NCBI GenBank assembly: GCA_027451905.1
Contig: DAIDHV010000001.1
Location: forward strand, 410,667 to 474,666
DNA from: Armatimonadota bacterium
Lineage (GTDB): Bacteria > Armatimonadota > Fimbriimonadia > Fimbriimonadales > Fimbriimonadaceae
Length of the DNA stretch: 64,000 nt
Direction: 5' to 3'
The translations under genes were made by a program, and so were the position numbers. Below, in pieces: positions 27,065-35,700 of the stretch (the first letter of the stretch is position 1; every line of letters starts with the position of its first letter). The notes beneath the pieces are model-generated. The model saw nothing but the letters and a program-made list of their open reading frames with translations. It did no database searches and was not told where the DNA came from.

Positions 27065-27874
27065 ATGACCGTGTTTTCCACAACCCCGATCATGCCCCCA
27101 ATTATTGATGTCATTCATCCCCGTCGGATGAGCCACGCGGTTGTTGGCATGGGTGCGCCGCTCAAAGGGCACGCCGATCCCGAATCACTTGCAGAACCGA
27201 TGAAAACCGGCCCCTATGCGCTGGTGACGATGAACCGGAAAACCGTTATCAAAACCTTAGTCATGCCCATTGATGAGTGCGACATCGATATCAACGCGAT
27301 TGCCGCAGAACAAGCCGCCATTGGAGTTGATTTTGAAGCCCTTTCACGGCTGCGAGCCGCCTGGTTTGTGACTCAGTTTTCCTTTGAATCGTACGACCCG
27401 CAAATCTTTGCCTCAATTCGTTTTCTATACCGTTTAACCGACCGCCTCGCCGAGCTAACCAACGGAATCATAGCCGACCCGCTTGCACAGCGTTATGTTA
27501 TGCCTGGCAGCCTGTTTCGAGAATCCTACGATGAAGATCCCCTCCACCCTCATGAGCTAATCTCAATCGCAGAACTTCCCGGAAAAGACGGCCCTCGCCT
27601 GAGAACCCTTGGCATGGCAAAATTTGATCACCCTGATTTTGCAGTTGAACTTCCTCATCAAGATCACCTGCAAAGCGGCCAAGTCCTGCTGACAGAAACT
27701 GTAAAATCCATGCTTCATGGCCGCGCGGCTCACCTTTCTCTTGGTAGCGACTTCTTGGGAGAAATCATTCAAGAAGAACCAGAAATCATGGTTCTAAAGC
27801 ACAAACACCCTCATACCGACTTCATTTCCGCTTATGCAGCTTGGCATCGAAGCCGATCGACTAAAGAATCATAA
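27065..27874 (+). CDS. Protein of unknown function
   Basis: 269 residues from the ATG at 27065, supported by AAAGGG 8 nt upstream; an in-frame ATG at 27011 is possible but has no SD. There is no signal peptide or membrane segment. The sequence contains an unusual number of His and Asp residues near the middle and end (DEDPLHPHELISIAELPG, KHKHPHTDF), which might bind metal, but no family is recognised. It lies between the HTTM pair and dxs on the same strand, with 63 bp before dxs. Confidence 0.55.
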   Translation: MTVFSTTPIMPPIIDVIHPRRMSHAVVGMGAPLKGHADPESLAEPMKTGPYALVTMNRKTVIKTLVMPIDECDIDINAIAAEQAAIGVDFEALSRLRAAWFVTQFSFESYDPQIFASIRFLYRLTDRLAELTNGIIADPLAQRYVMPGSLFRESYDEDPLHPHELISIAELPGKDGPRLRTLGMAKFDHPDFAVELPHQDHLQSGQVLLTETVKSMLHGRAAHLSLGSDFLGEIIQEEPEIMVLKHKHPHTDFISAYAAWHRSRSTKES

Positions 27875-27937
27875 ACAACATGGAAATTGTCCAATTTTTA
27901 GCAACAAGACTCCTGATTTCTTCGTTCTGAATAGGTA

Positions 27938-29902
27938 ATGGGACGTTCGCTTGAAAAGCAGCCAACCTTATCTTCTCATCCTGAACTCTATCCAATTCTT
28001 GCTTCATTAAGTTCACCTGCCGAGATCAGAAAACTCGACACGAAATCCCTCATTGAGTTGGCTGCCGAAGTCCGCCATGCGATATTGAATGAAGTCAGTA
28101 AAACCGGTGGCCATTTTAGCTCTAATCTTGGCGCGGTGGAAATTGCAGTGGCGCTGTTTGCGGTTTACGATCAGCCCAAAGACAAGGTTGTGTGGGATAC
28201 CGGTCATCAAGCGTATGCTCACAAGATTTTGTCTGGTCGGCTGGATCGATTTGGAACCCTCCGGAAGCACAAGGGCCTCAGCGGCTTTTTAAGAAGGGAA
28301 GAAAGCGAGTACGACAGCTTTGGGGCTGGCCACGCCGGTACTGCCATTTCGGCAGCCTTGGGCTTTGCCCTTGCAAGAGATACCCTTGGGCAGAATCACC
28401 ATGTGGTTGCCGTCACCGGTGACGCAGCAATTGCAAGCGGCATGAGCTGGGAGGCCCTGAATCATGGAGGATCCCTTCAAACTCCGTTCACAGTGGTCCT
28501 CAACGACAACCGAATGTCAATTGCTCCCAATGTGGGGGCCCTCACCAACTATCTTGCCAAATTAAGAAGTCGACCATCTTTGCAATCCATGGCCAAACAA
28601 GCCAAGTCGGTTGTCGAAAAAATGCCAGACCCGCTGACAAAAGTGGCAGCTGGATTGCGGCATGGAATCACTCACTATTTAGCCCCCGACCCAACGGGCA
28701 CCATCTTTGAGGAACTAGGTTTTGAATACATTGGCCCCGTTGATGGCCATGATCTTGCCACACTCATCGAGGTTCTCCGCAACGTGAAGAACCTTGAAGG
28801 TCCTACCTTTGTTCATGCGATGACAGTCAAAGGAAAGGGATATGAGGTCAGCGAAGATGATGCCAGAAAGTGGCACGCCGTCATACCCTTTGACCTCAGT
28901 GCCAACGAAATGGTGAAGTCCCTCGGCGCCAAAACTTACACCCAGGCGTATGGTGAAGCGGCTTGCGAATGTGCAGTATTGGATGAAAAAGTGGTGGTCC
29001 TTACCGCAGGGATGCCAGATGGCACTGGCCTTACCGAATTTAGCAATCGGTTTTCAGACCGTTTCCATGACGTTGGCATTGCCGAGCAGCATGCGGTTAC
29101 CTTGGCGGCAGGGATGGCGGCTGGTGGCTTAAAGCCATTCTGCACCATCTACTCAACGTTCTTGCAGCGCGGGTACGACCAAGTTGTCCATGACGTTGCC
29201 TTGCAAAACTTGCCGGTTCGATTCTTCTTGGACCGAGCCGGACTCGTAGGCGACGATGGGCCAACTCATCACGGCGCCCTCGATCTTTCTTTTCTGACCT
29301 CGATCCCCAATATGGTGGTCCTTGCTCCCAAAGATACCGAGGAGCTCAAGGCAATGGTTCATTGGATGGCGAATTACGATGCTCACCCCACCGCGGTGCG
29401 ATATCCGCGAGGTGCGTCTGGCATGGAAGCCAATTCCAGGATAAGTGATCCGATTCAACTTGGCAAAGCCGAGATTCTCCGAGAAGGCTCCGACATAGCC
29501 CTGATTGGGATTGGATCGACTGTGAGTTCCTGCATTGAAGCCGCAAACGCGCTGGAAGACATTGGAATTCTTGCCACCGTGATTAATTCTCGTTTTGCCA
29601 AGCCTCTAGATTCTTCGACCCTCTTAACCCAAGTGATGAAAGCTGGGCGGGCTGTGATTGTTGAAGAAAACTCAAAACGTGGAGGGTTTGGAGAAGCTGT
29701 TGCCGCTACCCTTTCTGTCGGAGGGTTCAATCTTGCCTCCGTTGACCATCTTGGCCTCCCTGATCACTTTGTTGAACATGGCACGCAATCTCTGCTGCGC
29801 CATGAAACCAAAATTGATGCCGATGCGATTGTCGCCGCAAGTTTAGAACTTTGCGGCAAAGAGCGACGAAAGGTTGCGGAACTTCGCCCATCCAGTGGTT
29901 AG
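27938..29902 (+). CDS. dxs: 1-deoxy-D-xylulose-5-phosphate synthase
   Basis: 654 residues. Thiamine-diphosphate enzyme with the substrate-side DTGHQAYAHKILSGR, the diphosphate motif starting GDAAIASGMSWEALNHGG and closing in LNDN, and the transketolase Pyr domain with DVGIAEQHAVTLAAGMA and DRAGLVGDDGPTHHG. It condenses pyruvate and glyceraldehyde-3-phosphate to DXP, first step of the MEP isoprenoid pathway. The GDA in place of GDG occurs in other Dxs proteins. The stop codon is 50 bp upstream of the left direct repeat that bounds the accessory region; its last 52 bp overlap a signal-peptide-like frame. Confidence 0.96.
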   Translation: MGRSLEKQPTLSSHPELYPILASLSSPAEIRKLDTKSLIELAAEVRHAILNEVSKTGGHFSSNLGAVEIAVALFAVYDQPKDKVVWDTGHQAYAHKILSGRLDRFGTLRKHKGLSGFLRREESEYDSFGAGHAGTAISAALGFALARDTLGQNHHVVAVTGDAAIASGMSWEALNHGGSLQTPFTVVLNDNRMSIAPNVGALTNYLAKLRSRPSLQSMAKQAKSVVEKMPDPLTKVAAGLRHGITHYLAPDPTGTIFEELGFEYIGPVDGHDLATLIEVLRNVKNLEGPTFVHAMTVKGKGYEVSEDDARKWHAVIPFDLSANEMVKSLGAKTYTQAYGEAACECAVLDEKVVVLTAGMPDGTGLTEFSNRFSDRFHDVGIAEQHAVTLAAGMAAGGLKPFCTIYSTFLQRGYDQVVHDVALQNLPVRFFLDRAGLVGDDGPTHHGALDLSFLTSIPNMVVLAPKDTEELKAMVHWMANYDAHPTAVRYPRGASGMEANSRISDPIQLGKAEILREGSDIALIGIGSTVSSCIEAANALEDIGILATVINSRFAKPLDSSTLLTQVMKAGRAVIVEENSKRGGFGEAVAATLSVGGFNLASVDHLGLPDHFVEHGTQSLLRHETKIDADAIVAASLELCGKERRKVAELRPSSG

Positions 29903-29991
29903 TAGCTTGTTTTACTCTTGGCCCCTCCCTTGCCCAAGTGCTAGAGTTTCCCAATTCTTTAGAAATGGTCGTGGTGACCGGCTCCCCTTAA
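29851..29991 (+). pseudogene. Signal-peptide stump, possibly of a TonB-dependent receptor
   Basis: A frame from TTG at 29851 translates to 46 residues: a basic start (MRQRATKG), a hydrophobic core (WLVACFTLGPSLA, then Q) and EMVVVTGSP, after which it stops exactly where the IS3-type left end begins. VVVTGS after a signal peptide is the hallmark start of TonB-dependent outer-membrane receptors. The simplest reading is a receptor gene cut off by insertion. It is short, starts inside dxs and could be coincidence. Confidence 0.35.
29950..29975 (+). repeat. Left copy of a 26-bp direct repeat bounding the accessory region
   Basis: 26 bases that match 37059-37084 at 24 positions (core TTCTTTA-N-AAATGGTCGTGGT). 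The left IS3-type end begins at its last base. The two copies are 7.1 kb apart and enclose the IS elements and the RHS gene. Confidence 0.6.
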
Positions 29992-30812
29992 ATTGACCCT
30001 TTTGGAGTGTCTGTATCGTCAAGAAGAGACATTGATGAAAGGAAATAGATATTCAGAAGATCAAATTATCGGCATTTTGAAAGAGATCGAGGGCGGGGCG
30101 AGCATTGCAAGCGTTTGCCGGGCTCATGGGGTAAGCGACAAAACGGTGCATCGATGGCGTGAGAAATATGCGGGGATGACGAAAAGCGAAGTCGCCGAAC
30201 TCAAGCGCCTGCAAGCGGAAAACGTTCGTCTTGGCCGCCTTGTAACTCGCCTTTCACTGGAGAAGGAGGCATACCGGGAGATTGCGGAGGGAAAATGGTG
30301 AGCCCGGGCGCAAAGCGGGCTGCTTTCAATCTCTTGCGCAAGAAAGGTTGTTCGATCCGCCTGAGTTCAAGAATGGCTGGCATTTCTCGTAACACCGCGA
30401 AACGGCCTGTACAGGAGCGGCGCCCTCATTTGAGGGAGGAGATTGTGCTTCTAGCCGAGCGGTTTCCCAGCTACGGCTATCGGCGCATAGGGGCTCTTAT
30501 GCCTGGGGTGAACCACAAATCGGTTCATCGAATCTGGAAAGATGAAGGTCTTTCCCAGCTCGTTCGCAAAGTGAGGAAGGTGGTGGTACAAAAGCATCCT
30601 CAGAAACCTCTAAGTAAACCAAACGAGGTTTGGTCGATCGATTTTTGCACAGCGAATAACCGTCCTATGCGCATTTTAGCGGTTTTGGACGGTTACACAC
30701 GCTATGGGCTGACCCTCAAGTCCTCACCATCGTTTCGCGCCTGCGACCTCGTGGAAGAGCTGAAATGGCTGTTTCTCGTAAGCGGCAAGCCCCAGGCTGT
30801 TCGCACCGACAA
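29975..30812 (+). mobile_element. Truncated IS3-family element (copy 1)
   Basis: Left end TGACCGGCTCCCCTTAAATT matches the left end of copy 2 base by base at most positions (shared TCCCC-N-TAAA core). It contains an intact orfA and an orfB that is broken at 30812, inside its second DDE aspartate motif, by the left end of copy 2. The rest of orfB, including the catalytic Glu, is absent, so copy 1 cannot move itself. Confidence 0.75.
30035..30301 (+). CDS. IS3-family transposase OrfA (copy 1)
   Basis: 88 residues from the ATG at 30035. RYSEDQIIGILKEIEGGASI leads into the HTH (SVCRAHGVSDKTVHRWREKY), followed by a leucine-zipper-like heptad segment that in IS3 OrfA proteins mediates dimerisation. 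It ends overlapping orfB by 7 bp at an AAAATGGTGA junction, the usual site for a frameshift or restart giving OrfAB. It is full length but its orfB is truncated. Confidence 0.85.
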   Translation: MKGNRYSEDQIIGILKEIEGGASIASVCRAHGVSDKTVHRWREKYAGMTKSEVAELKRLQAENVRLGRLVTRLSLEKEAYREIAEGKW

Positions 30813-30840
30813 TGGTCCTGGCTGGTTCCCCGTAAAATAA
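30295..30840 (+). pseudogene. IS3-family transposase OrfB, truncated (copy 1)
   Basis: 181 codons. The N-terminal HTH_21 region (YGYRRIGALMPGVNHKSVHR) and the rve integrase core are present, with the first catalytic Asp in VWSIDFCTA and the second in RTDNGP. After that the frame runs into the next insertion sequence and ends in unrelated residues. The third catalytic residue (Glu) and the C-terminus are missing. Confidence 0.85.
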
Positions 30841-30842
30841 TC
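30813..30842 (+). repeat. Left inverted repeat of IS copy 2
   Basis: 30 bases beginning TGGTCCTGGCTGG; its reverse complement matches 31934-31962 with one gap and five or so mismatches. Confidence 0.7.
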
Positions 30843-30892
30843 AATCGAGAGTGTTATGTTTTTCGTCTTCATTCAGGAAGGAAAAAACGAAC

Positions 30893-31162
30893 ATGTCCAA
30901 ATCAAGTAGGTACTCCGATGAGCAGATCGTCGGGATTTTAAAAGAAATTGACTCGGGATCAAGCATTGCGAGCGTCAGTCGCAAGCATGGTGTGAATGTG
31001 CAGACGATCTATCGCTGGCGAGAAAAGTACGCAGGTATGACGAAGAGCGACCTAGCCGAGTACAAGGCCTTGCAAGAAGAAAACCGTCGTTTACGTCACA
31101 TTGTGAGCGAACTTAGCCTTGACAATGCCGCCTTAAAAGAGGTGGTCAAGGGGAAATGGTGA
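30893..31162 (+). CDS. IS3-family transposase OrfA (copy 2)
   Basis: 89 residues from the ATG at 30893, about 70 percent identical by eye to copy 1 OrfA (SRYSDEQIVGILKEIDSGSS, then SRKHGVNVQTIYRWREKYAG). The HTH and zipper are intact. It overlaps orfB by 7 bp at the same GGAAATGGTGA junction as in copy 1. The copies diverge enough that they are different IS isoforms rather than a recent duplication. Confidence 0.85.
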   Translation: MSKSSRYSDEQIVGILKEIDSGSSIASVSRKHGVNVQTIYRWREKYAGMTKSDLAEYKALQEENRRLRHIVSELSLDNAALKEVVKGKW

Positions 31163-31987
31163 GCCTCGCTTCAAGGCTTCGGGCTGCAAAAGCCCTCATG
31201 GAGCGAGGCGTTTCAAGGTCAAGGTCATGCCGAGTCGTCAATGTCTCTCGTCAAGCATGTGGGCGCCACAAGGAGCGCAATCCCGACCTCCGAGAGCAGG
31301 TTCTTCGCCTCGCCCACGAACATCCTCGCTATGGTTTTAGGCGTGTGCAAGCCCTGCTCCCTGGAGTTAATCTCAAGGCGGTTCACAGAATATGGCTCTC
31401 TCTCAAGGTGCGTCGCCGACTTAAAGGTGCGCCGATACCGAATTTGGTACCTACTGCTCCAAACCAGGCATGGTGCATGGACTTTGCTTGCGAGCGACTA
31501 GCCAACGGTCGCCAAGCCCGAATTCTCGCCGTATTGGACTGTTTTACCAGAGAGTGCCTTGTTCTCAAGGCCCGGTTTTGAGGTTCAACGAGAACTTGCA
31601 TGGCTTTTCCTTTTGCACGGCAAACCCGGCAAGATCGTCTCAGATAACGGACCCGAATTTCGAGCTGTTCAGTTGCCTGAAGATGTAGAACCTGCCTTTA
31701 TTGAGCCAGGCAAGCCATGGCAAAACGGGAGAGTTGAAAGCTTCTTCGACAAACTCAGAGATGAACTTCTAAATGGACAGATGTACTCAACTGGGGCAGA
31801 ACTCCAAAGTGATCTTGATGACTTTCAAGATCATTACAACACCCGTAGGCCGCACCGAAGTTTGCCCCGTTGCCGACGGCGCAAACTTCGTCCAGCAGCT
31901 GTCAATAGGAGGTCAATACGGACATTGACCATTGATCATATAATGGGGACTAGCCAGGACCAAGGCATTAGAACCTCCAGCCCTTAG
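31156..31987 (+). pseudogene. IS3-family transposase OrfB with internal frameshift (copy 2)
   Basis: The reading frame from 31156 carries HTH_21 (YGFRRVQALLPGVNLKAVHR) and the first catalytic Asp (WCMDFACERL) and stops at 31581. The rest continues in another frame from about 31570, with the second Asp in VSDNGPEF and the Glu in WQNGRVESF, then YNTRRPHRSL. Compared with copy 1 a dozen or so bases are missing at the junction, so a small deletion inactivated it. Confidence 0.85.
31934..31962 (+). repeat. Right inverted repeat of IS copy 2
   Basis: 29 bases ending GCCAGGACCA, pairing with the left inverted repeat at 30813-30842. Confidence 0.7.
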
Positions 31988-31994
31988 GCTAAGC

Positions 31995-32480
31995 TCATTT
32001 AGAGGCACCGCTGCTGGATTCGAGTATTGAATCGCCCCTGCCTTTTTCAGAGCACTTAAACCAGCGAATTGCCATTTTTTGGTTTCCCAGCTCCTGATAG
32101 GCAAGACCAATGTATTCCATCAAGGCTCTTCTCCTTGGAAATACTCTGAGAGCCTTTTTGCCCTCAGATATACACCTTCGCAATTGCCTAGACTCCAGCA
32201 AAGAATCAATGTACAGCTGACGAAGAAGATCTTCTCCTTCATCTAAATTGACCGCCCTCTCTAGGCAGTTGGATGCGATAATATGCTCACCATGCATCTC
32301 TGCAATTTGCGCTAGGGTGCCCCAGTTGTAGGGATTTTCTGGCTCCAAAGCAACGGAAGCAATCCCCGCAAGTAGAGATTCACGTGCAGTTGGCTTGCCT
32401 TTAAGTGAAATAGCTAAGTTGCCCCACTGGTACGCGAGCATTTTGTTTGAATTGCCCCTTTTTCTCACAATTTTCAACAT
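31995..32480 (-). CDS. TPR-like protein, possibly a fragment
   Basis: 161 residues with about three TPR-like helical pairs, for example NPYNWGTLAQIAEMHGEHII and RRALMEYIGLAYQELGNQKM. It starts with a basic MLKIVRKRGNSNK and has no signal peptide. It lies directly downstream of the RHS gene on the same strand, where an immunity protein would sit, but TPR repeats are not specific for immunity. It ends 33 bp from the IS right end, so its C-terminus may have been remodelled. Confidence 0.55.
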   Translation of the reverse strand: MLKIVRKRGNSNKMLAYQWGNLAISLKGKPTARESLLAGIASVALEPENPYNWGTLAQIAEMHGEHIIASNCLERAVNLDEGEDLLRQLYIDSLLESRQLRRCISEGKKALRVFPRRRALMEYIGLAYQELGNQKMAIRWFKCSEKGRGDSILESSSGASK

Positions 32481-32504
32481 TCTTGGGTACTCGCTCCCCT
32501 CTTG

Positions 32505-32562
32505 TAGCCCCTTAAAATGTCTGACGTGAAATTAGTGGAACAGTTGGCTCCCCTAAAATTAG
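32505..32562. other. Extra IS3-end-like sequences without a transposase
   Basis: TAGCCCCTTAAAATG near 32505-32519 and TGGCTCCCCTAAAATTAG at 32545-32562 resemble the element ends at 29975 and 30819 (CTCCCC-N-TAAA core). No transposase gene is attached. They may be leftovers of a third element. Confidence 0.35.
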
Positions 32563-32791
32563 GGCCCCGGTTCGCAATATCATCAGTGACGTTGAGGAAG
32601 AGCATCTTTGTTTGACGAGAATTTGCCAATGTCATTACGTTCCGGGCTTGCGATTCGCGCCAAGTATATCTACGCATAACTTTCGTCCTTTCGCAACTGA
32701 CAGCCAGAATTAGGATATTCTAGAGAGCGAGGTTAGCACACCAATGGTAACTTGCTACCGAGGGATCTTACCAAGTTCCGCCGCCCTCAAC

Positions 32792-35700
32792 TTATTCGAG
32801 GAGAATTGCGATGATGTCGATAAGGATATCCCCAGCGGCAAGGTCTGAGGACCCTGAATCGTTGTCTACTAATCCAGCGGCACGAGCTTGAGCCTGCGTA
32901 AGCATGGCACGTGGGCCCGTCGGCCAGTCCCTCTTGTGCTTTTTCGGTTTCTTTTCGGGCTTTGGAGCAGGACCTTCTCCCTGCTCAAATCTTCTCCTTT
33001 TGCGCTCATTGTGAGCATCCCACTTATTTGGATTCTGTTGCTTCTTTGCTGTCCCTTGCCCACTTGTGTGTTTATCGTGAGTCGAGCCCCTTGCTCCCTT
33101 CCTATGACCTTTAGTAAGCCCGGAGCCATCAATCCACTGTAAAGGATTGTTTCTGCAGTAGTCGTACCAATTCTCACCGTCCTTGGCGGGGTCCCGCGTG
33201 AGGAAGCGGCCGGTGGATGGGTCATAGTACCGATGCCCAAGAAGTTGGAATCCGGTGTCTTGGTCAGATTGGTACCCATACTGCCCATTGAAGCCTAATG
33301 GTCCCTGCGGTGCGCCGGTTGAAGAGACCAAATTCCCAAACGCATCATATTGAGTGGTCGAACTCACGTTTTGGGAGGAATCCGTCTGCATCACGTTCGA
33401 CCCCATCCTATCTGAACCATAAAAAAGTGTTGATCCTCCTGCCGTTCTGGAAATCCCAGGGGTGTATTCAGCAGTCCCATCATTCAGTAAAGAATCGGTC
33501 ACTCCAACCCCATCTCTGCGGTAAACATGGCTGCCTGAACTATCCACTTTCCCAACCCTTGTATCCAACCCATTATAGCTGAAAGTATCAGAAAGGCCAT
33601 TGGGCCCCGTGATTGACGTCAACCGGTTCTCATAGTCGTAGCTCAAATTGGTGGTTCCAGCCGAGGTTGTGATGGACGTTGTTCTTCCTGCCGCATCATA
33701 AGTGAAGCTTTTGATGGTGCTTGAGCCTTCTGTAATCGACTCTAGTTTATCAGCCGAGCCGTAGTTATAGGTTTGCACCACCCCGTTCAGGGTTTCCGAA
33801 GCTCGGTTGTGATTGCCATCATAGGTGAAGGATTCTGAGTAATTGGGACCAATCTCTGAAGTAAGTTGGTTATCAGCATCATAGCCGTAGCTGGTGACGG
33901 CACCATTCACGGATTTGCTACCGAGATTTCCAGCCCCATCATACACATCAGATTCTGAATACAAAGAAGTTCCAGTGGAAGTTTTAGTCTGCTCGGCGAT
34001 CGTGCGCCCCCGTGAATCATAAGTGGACGATTCCACGGTTCCATTGGCAAAGGTGGTTGAAGTTAGATGACCATCGGCATCGTAAGAAAGAGCGGTAGAC
34101 TGCCCTTCGGGATTCGTCTCCGAAATCAGTCTATCGGCCGCATTGTAGGTGTAGCCAAACGAGCCAGTTCCATCGGTGAGGCTGGATTTACGCCCATCAT
34201 TGTCATACGAATAACTCATGTTGCCCTGAGGGGTGTTGAGATTTGTGACCTGGCCAAGAGCATTGTAGCTCCAAGATGTGGTTCCGGTGGAATCGGTCAT
34301 CTGGGTCATTCGAGAAGCCGCATCATAGGTGAATCCAACGCCCACCCCGGCGGGGTAAGTGATGCCAGTTCTTTCGTCAGCACCATCGTAGGAATACGAG
34401 TTGGTTTGATTGAGGGGATTGGTGTAGCCAGTGGTATTGCCATCTCCATCGTAGCTCCATTTTTCTTCGGAGCCGTCGGCTAGGGTGAGGCTGGTGACTT
34501 CGCCTCTGGCATCATAGGCATAGGTCCTTGTTTGGTTATTGCCGGTTGTTACCGAGGAAAGTCTCTCGGCGGCGTCATAGGCAAAAGAGGTCGTGTTACC
34601 GTCGGCATCTGTTTTTGAGGTCTTTGAGCCATCGGCATCATAGGTCCACGTGGTTTCATGGCCAAGCTCATCGGTTGTGCTGGTGACGTTGCCGTTCCCA
34701 TCGTAGGCGGTTTCCGTGGTGGTTCCATCTGGGTTTGTGGTCTTTATCGGTCTTTCCCACGCATCATAGCTGGTGAGGGTCGTGTTGTTGAGGGCATCTG
34801 CTGAGGATATTGGATTCCCAAAAACATCATATTCAAACTGATCTTTATTGCCAAGGGGATCGGTTGCCGAAAGTAGGTTTCCAGCTGAGTCATAGGTAAA
34901 GCTTGTTGTATTGCCATAGGCATCGGCAGTTGTCGCCATCTCTCCAAGGCCGTTGTAGGTATTCGTCTCTACCGTATTGCCCAACGGATTCTTGACCTGG
35001 AGAAGGTTGCCATGAGAGTCGTAGCCAAGACTTGTGACGTTTCCAAGCCCATCCGTGTAGGAGGTCTCCTCGCTAAAGCCATTGTAGATCGCAGAAACCG
35101 TTCTGCCAAGGGGATCTTTGGCGGAGGTTGTGTTGCCTAGGGAATCATAGGCGTACGTCCAGGTTTTGCCATTTTCATCCACGATTGTGGTTGGGTTATG
35201 GTTGGCATCGCGTGTTGTGTAGCTGACGCTAAATCCGGCTGGATCGACCTCGCTGGCAAGTAATCCGGAGGCGTAGTTATCGGTAGTGGTGTGACCAAGA
35301 GGATCGGTAAAGGTTGTTGCGCTTGAGGAGTAGCTGACGGTGGTTGTTTTGCCGTTCCCGTCGGTCATGCTCTCAACCGAGCCGTCGGAGTTGTAAGCAA
35401 CCGAGTCCACATTGCCATCCCGATCCGTGTGGCTGAGGATTTGCCCAGTCGTATTATAGGTGAAGGAATCTGTGTTGCCGTCGCCGGGGATGGTTGGTCT
35501 GGTTACAGAGGTGAGGTTGTTGTTGCTGTCGTAGGTGAACGTGTACACATTACCGGAAGGATCGGTCACGGACTGCCACTGATTATTGGCATTGAGGGCA
35601 ATGCTAATGGTTCTGTGATCGGGGGTTATGATTGAGGTGATATAGTTGGCAGAGTTCTTGGTGAAACCGGTTGCGTTGCCATTGCGGTCCACGATTGCAC

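Larger units (their letters stand above)
30813..31962 (+). mobile_element. IS3-family element (copy 2), nested in copy 1, decayed
   Basis: About 1150 bp. The left end 30813-30842 (TGGTCCTGGCTGGTTCCCC onward) and right end 31934-31962 are imperfect inverted repeats: the right end reads GGGGACTAGCCAGGACCA, reverse complement of the left with few changes. Terminal TG...CA is usual for IS3. If the shared TGGTCC/GGACCA is not part of the element, it spans 30819-31956. It interrupts copy 1 at 30812. No clear target duplication is visible. Confidence 0.75.

Noticed and set aside
27938-29902. Altered GDG motif in Dxs as loss of function
   Set aside because: GDA variants occur in other Dxs proteins and all other catalytic motifs are intact.
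32474-32677. 67-codon minus-strand frame between the TPR and RHS genes
   Set aside because: It runs through the IS-end-like sequences and shows no family features.
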